Source of the DNA: Sphagnum compactum
Lineage: Eukaryota > Bryophyta > Sphagnopsida > Sphagnales
Length of the DNA stretch: 64,000 nucleotides
Assembly: GCA_965153455.1 (NCBI GenBank)
Contig: OZ234499.1
Span: 16,488,271-16,552,270, forward strand
Direction: 5' to 3'
The translations under genes were made by a program, and so were the position numbers. Below, one piece after another: positions 60,588 to 64,000 of this stretch. The notes under the pieces are model-generated. The model searched no databases, had not been told where the DNA came from, and was given only the letters and a program-made list of their open reading frames with translations. Position 1 is the stretch's first letter. Every line of letters begins with the position of its first letter.

Positions 60588-63500
60588 TTAACCTGAGGAT
60601 TTCCAGATCCTACCTTCAAGAGAAATAACCATAACATATACATCATCATGGTACTTGCGACGATCTCCTTGAGGTATGTCTAGCAGTTCATGAAAGTCCA
60701 TTCCTGTATTCCACACATTAGACATGCACCACTCAGAATATGCAGTCTGGACACAGGATGTATAGTGCAAGGTGGGGTGTAAGCTCGCTACAAGCTGAAG
60801 CCCAGGACAAGAGTAATAATATCATGCCCAGACTTGTTGGAAAACTCTATACATATATATACACATGCTAAGGTTAATGTGCTGGTTACTCAGTGCTGTG
60901 TGTTTCCTGATAGAATCAGTCTCCTTGATATTAGGATAGTTGCTCAAGAAAGGTATCAGGGGCGGGCTGCAGCACTAAACCATCAGATTCCACATTCTCC
61001 AGTACTCAATATGGTGAAAAGTGCAGAAGTCCTACCATTTTTCTTGGCAGCACGAAATAAGAGCTCCTCAATTAGGTGCTGAGCAGGGTCTCCATCTGGG
61101 AAGTTCTGCATGAACCACTCCACGTGGCACACAACTTCCTCATTGCTCAAGTATTGGTACAACCCATCAGAAGAGAGTACCAAAAACTGGTCTTGTGGAC
61201 TTAGTCTGTGGTGGTGAAGAAAAGGTATGCAGGTGATGTAGGGATCAGTCCCTTCAAAGTTGCAGCGGAACATTTTGAGCAGTGCGTTGTTCCATGCAGG
61301 CTGTTGATACAAAACCACAACACACAACTCAGTTAATGGCCGAAAGAAAAGTCTAGAGCAGTAAAACATGCAAGGGTGTGGCTTGCTGGACTCAAGCTGG
61401 CAAGAAGAGTAATGAGCAAAGGAGATTTTCAGAGAATATCTAAGGCTTGCAGATTGGTTGAATCCATTGAATACAGAAACTCTAAGAATTAATTCCAATT
61501 GCAAAACCAATAGCCCCAGACCAAGGTGACCAGTTTTCAAGTTGCATAGCCACCATACAATCCAAAAAGATCACTAACCAATTTCCTATCTCATGAGAAT
61601 TTGAGACCACAGTTTTGTAGCATCTTCTTGTGGGCTACGACTTTAGCTTCTGAAACCCAAGTTATGGATGCTCATTTCAAACACATCAAATAATGAGAAA
61701 TCTGGGGTCTTCCTCCAAAAAAAAAACCTGGAAGCCTGTTTCAAAAACAAAACTGGTACAAAATGAAGGTATTGAACCATGTTCACCTGTTTTAGAAAGC
61801 CAGCACCAAATGCACGTGTCACTTTTAACCTCCCTTTCACCCTGTCGTTGAAAATGACATTCTTGTCATTGGGATGCTCCGCCTTTATTCTTAACACTTC
61901 CTACGTCCATCCCCACATCAGACATCAGCTCACTTTCATAAATATTCCATTCACAAGAACTCATTTGACAAAGCTGAAACTTTGATGGAGAAAAAATGGC
62001 ATCACAGTGGTGCACAATCAGGATAACCCTTCTCCAAAAGACCTGCTTCTTTATAACACAAAGCAGCCAAACAAAAGTGGGTGACACTGAGAACTCAAAA
62101 TTGGTAGCTGTTGCCTTCAAGACACAAGATCCATGTAGATTGAGACAACCAAAACCCACAAGAGGATGACTCTTAAAACATCTGCTATGATCTTCTATTC
62201 TTGCATAATGCTGCAAGCTATTAAGTTCTCCCAGATTCTATGGTTCATGGTAAATCATGCAGAATCCCTGGGAGAGGATTGGCTTTTGGATATGGCATGA
62301 ACTCACTGCAAAGAGTGAGCGAAAAGTAGTCCACAAAGAGAAGCATTTTCCACAGAGTGGCCAACACACTGCAGCAACAAAATGACCCACTACCCTTGCA
62401 GTTCCTCTAGAACCGTACATTTCTTCTAAAGGAAGCCTGTAATGCAGGCAGAATTCAGGAAGAAGGCATCATTATCTACCTCAAGAATACTGGTGCTATG
62501 ATCTGAAGAAAGCTGCAGGGCATTCAGCAATGATGATGCTGGTGCCAGAGGTGCCAAGCTCCGCACAACATTTTTCACCTGAAGGCATTCCAATTCTCTA
62601 GGAGTCTCTTCAATGATTTTCTCCAGATCCAACCGGAACAATGATGTGTCTTGAGCACCAGTCTTTTCAGCTTCCTCTGCTGGAATGCTATTGGGTTGTG
62701 CATGGGCCACAGAGATATTAAGACAACCCAAGCTGCCTTTCTTTGGAACCTCCTGTGCAACAACTGCTCGACTATCCCCAACATTCATGATATATACATC
62801 CTCATCTTTCATGAGCATGACAAGCACACATGATCCCATAACCATGAGTTCTGGATTGTCATATAAAACCCTGCCAATCAAGCCAATCTGGTTACAGACA
62901 AAGACATAGGTGCAGACAAACCTACCCAAACTTCATGTTCAAGGAAATCCTGAATTTATGGCTAAGACAGGGATCAAATCACCAAAAACCCCAAAAAGCA
63001 TTAGCACAAACAGAAACAAGTTCCCAGAATTTGAGAAGATCTGTTACTATCCTTGTCTTTCTAAATCAAGAAGACTCTACAATCAATGGTGGACTGAACT
63101 ACCTGTCAGCCATTTCTAAGTAGGCAGCCTCAGTTGCTTTGAGTGCACGCTCAAGTGCTTCCAACACACCACCATGATCTACCAAACTTCTCTCATTATT
63201 CTGAGCTTCCTGCTCAAGCCAGAGTTTCTCCTGAGTCAGCTGTTCCTCAGCCTCCAGTCTCAGCTGCTTGCAAAAGCAGCACACACCACAACCACACCTG
63301 CAACCACAACACATTTGCAAGCTCTTGCAAGTCAGGACAGTAAAATCTCAAATTCTTTTCTGCAGAATACAACTACCAACTTAAGATGTGGTGCATTAAG
63401 ATGTGCAGCAAACAGAAATTTACAAACCATACATATGATCCCAACAACATTCAGATAATATCAAACTTGAGATCATACTTGCATTCTTGTTGGGAATGGT

Positions 63501-64000
63501 GATCATGTAAGTCTTGCTGCATTGCCAGCAGATCCTTTGGTCTCACTGATTTCTTCTCTTCAACATCTTGTCTGCTGCTCATTTTCATTTGCTGCAGTGG
63601 TTCGAGACCTATATCCTCAAGCATAGTAGCTGCTGACTCATTCATGTGCTCATGTTTCACCCTTTGTTCTACAGAATTTCCATCAAACATCTCTATCCTT
63701 TCCTGTCCTCTACACCCAATTTCCACTTCTATCTGCAGGCTCTGTTTTGCTTCCCCATTTCCTCCTAGATTTTCTTCATGACATATTCCTTCATAACCTG
63801 GCATCTCATCCACTGTCATCCTACACTGGGTAGGTTTTGTAGAAACATGGCAACTTCCTGCACACGCATTGGTATCCTTCTTCAGTAAATCATGTGCAGC
63901 TTCATCTAATTTTGATCCGAACCAAGAACATGCTTGACACACTGAAGAATCCTCAGTTTTCTTTGCATAACCAAGGTCAAAAACATCACCATTTCCCATC
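60588..64000 (-). CDS. POLTERGEIST-type protein phosphatase 2C, 3' part
   Basis: The encoded Mn/Mg-dependent Ser/Thr phosphatase belongs to the POL/PLL clade, which in Arabidopsis acts at the plasma membrane downstream of CLAVATA-type receptors. Six exons are visible: beyond 64000-63479, 63297-63103, 62870-62480, 61900-61787, 61300-61036 and 60703-60588. All junctions are GT-AG, and from 63999 they sum to exactly 534 codons including the stop. Motifs in order are [39 protein letters not shown] followed by [62 protein letters not shown] and [17 protein letters not shown], where other PP2Cs have DGLWD, and the PQG...YHDDV block mark the POL clade. The first metal motif (the expected DGFNG) lies upstream of the window. 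The visible first exon is the variable insert. A short Cys-rich stretch [11 protein letters not shown] sits at the start of exon two. Confidence 0.93.

Overview
This is nuclear DNA of a land plant with a large, AT-rich, transposon-filled genome. The intact genes are plant types: a SIN3-LIKE co-repressor opening with MKRSRDD, a RING protein close to RMA/MUSE-type ligases, and a POLTERGEIST-type PP2C. There is also the wreck of a GRIK/SnAK-type kinase. Genes sit 8-25 kb apart, separated by satellites and decayed transposons. I suspect a non-flowering lineage such as a fern or lycophyte, but nothing in the sequence names the species.

Layout. 1-3.9 kb: a possible multi-exon membrane-protein gene on the minus strand, unrecognised and weakly supported, with a CpG-rich start and a CT-repeat leader. 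4-5.8 kb: two minisatellites. 7.17-14.01 kb: one old Ty1/copia element on the minus strand, with both LTRs, primer-binding site, polypurine tract and gag/protease/integrase/RT/RNase H relics still legible. 14.9-15.4 kb: a PIF/Harbinger transposase relic. 17.3-21.1 kb: a run of different tandem arrays leading to the SIN3 gene. 21.19-25.80 kb: the SIN3-LIKE gene in one uninterrupted exon. 25.9-34.5 kb: no gene identified. 34.8-35.95 kb: a 140-bp tandem array, followed by a small gene-like locus at 36-36.9 kb. 40.3-42.1 kb: a kinase pseudogene with stops, a frameshift and a broken splice site. 45.7-47 kb: a hAT-type transposase relic. 47.4-49.9 kb: further degenerate arrays. 50.4-52.9 kb: a single-exon RING gene rich in Gln, Ala and Asp. 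53.4-55.7 kb: copies of a short interspersed repeat. 60.6-64 kb: the last six visible exons of a POL/PLL-type PP2C whose 5' part lies beyond the window.

The three confident genes are regulatory: chromatin repression (SIN3), ubiquitin ligation (RING) and protein dephosphorylation (PP2C). They are not an operon or cluster, and nothing shows that they act together. The most unusual features are the intronless SIN3 with stacked satellites directly upstream, the palindrome-bearing 67-bp satellite, the 140-bp array in front of an unknown locus, and the base-by-base record of decay in the kinase. I found no clear evidence of a new multi-gene system.
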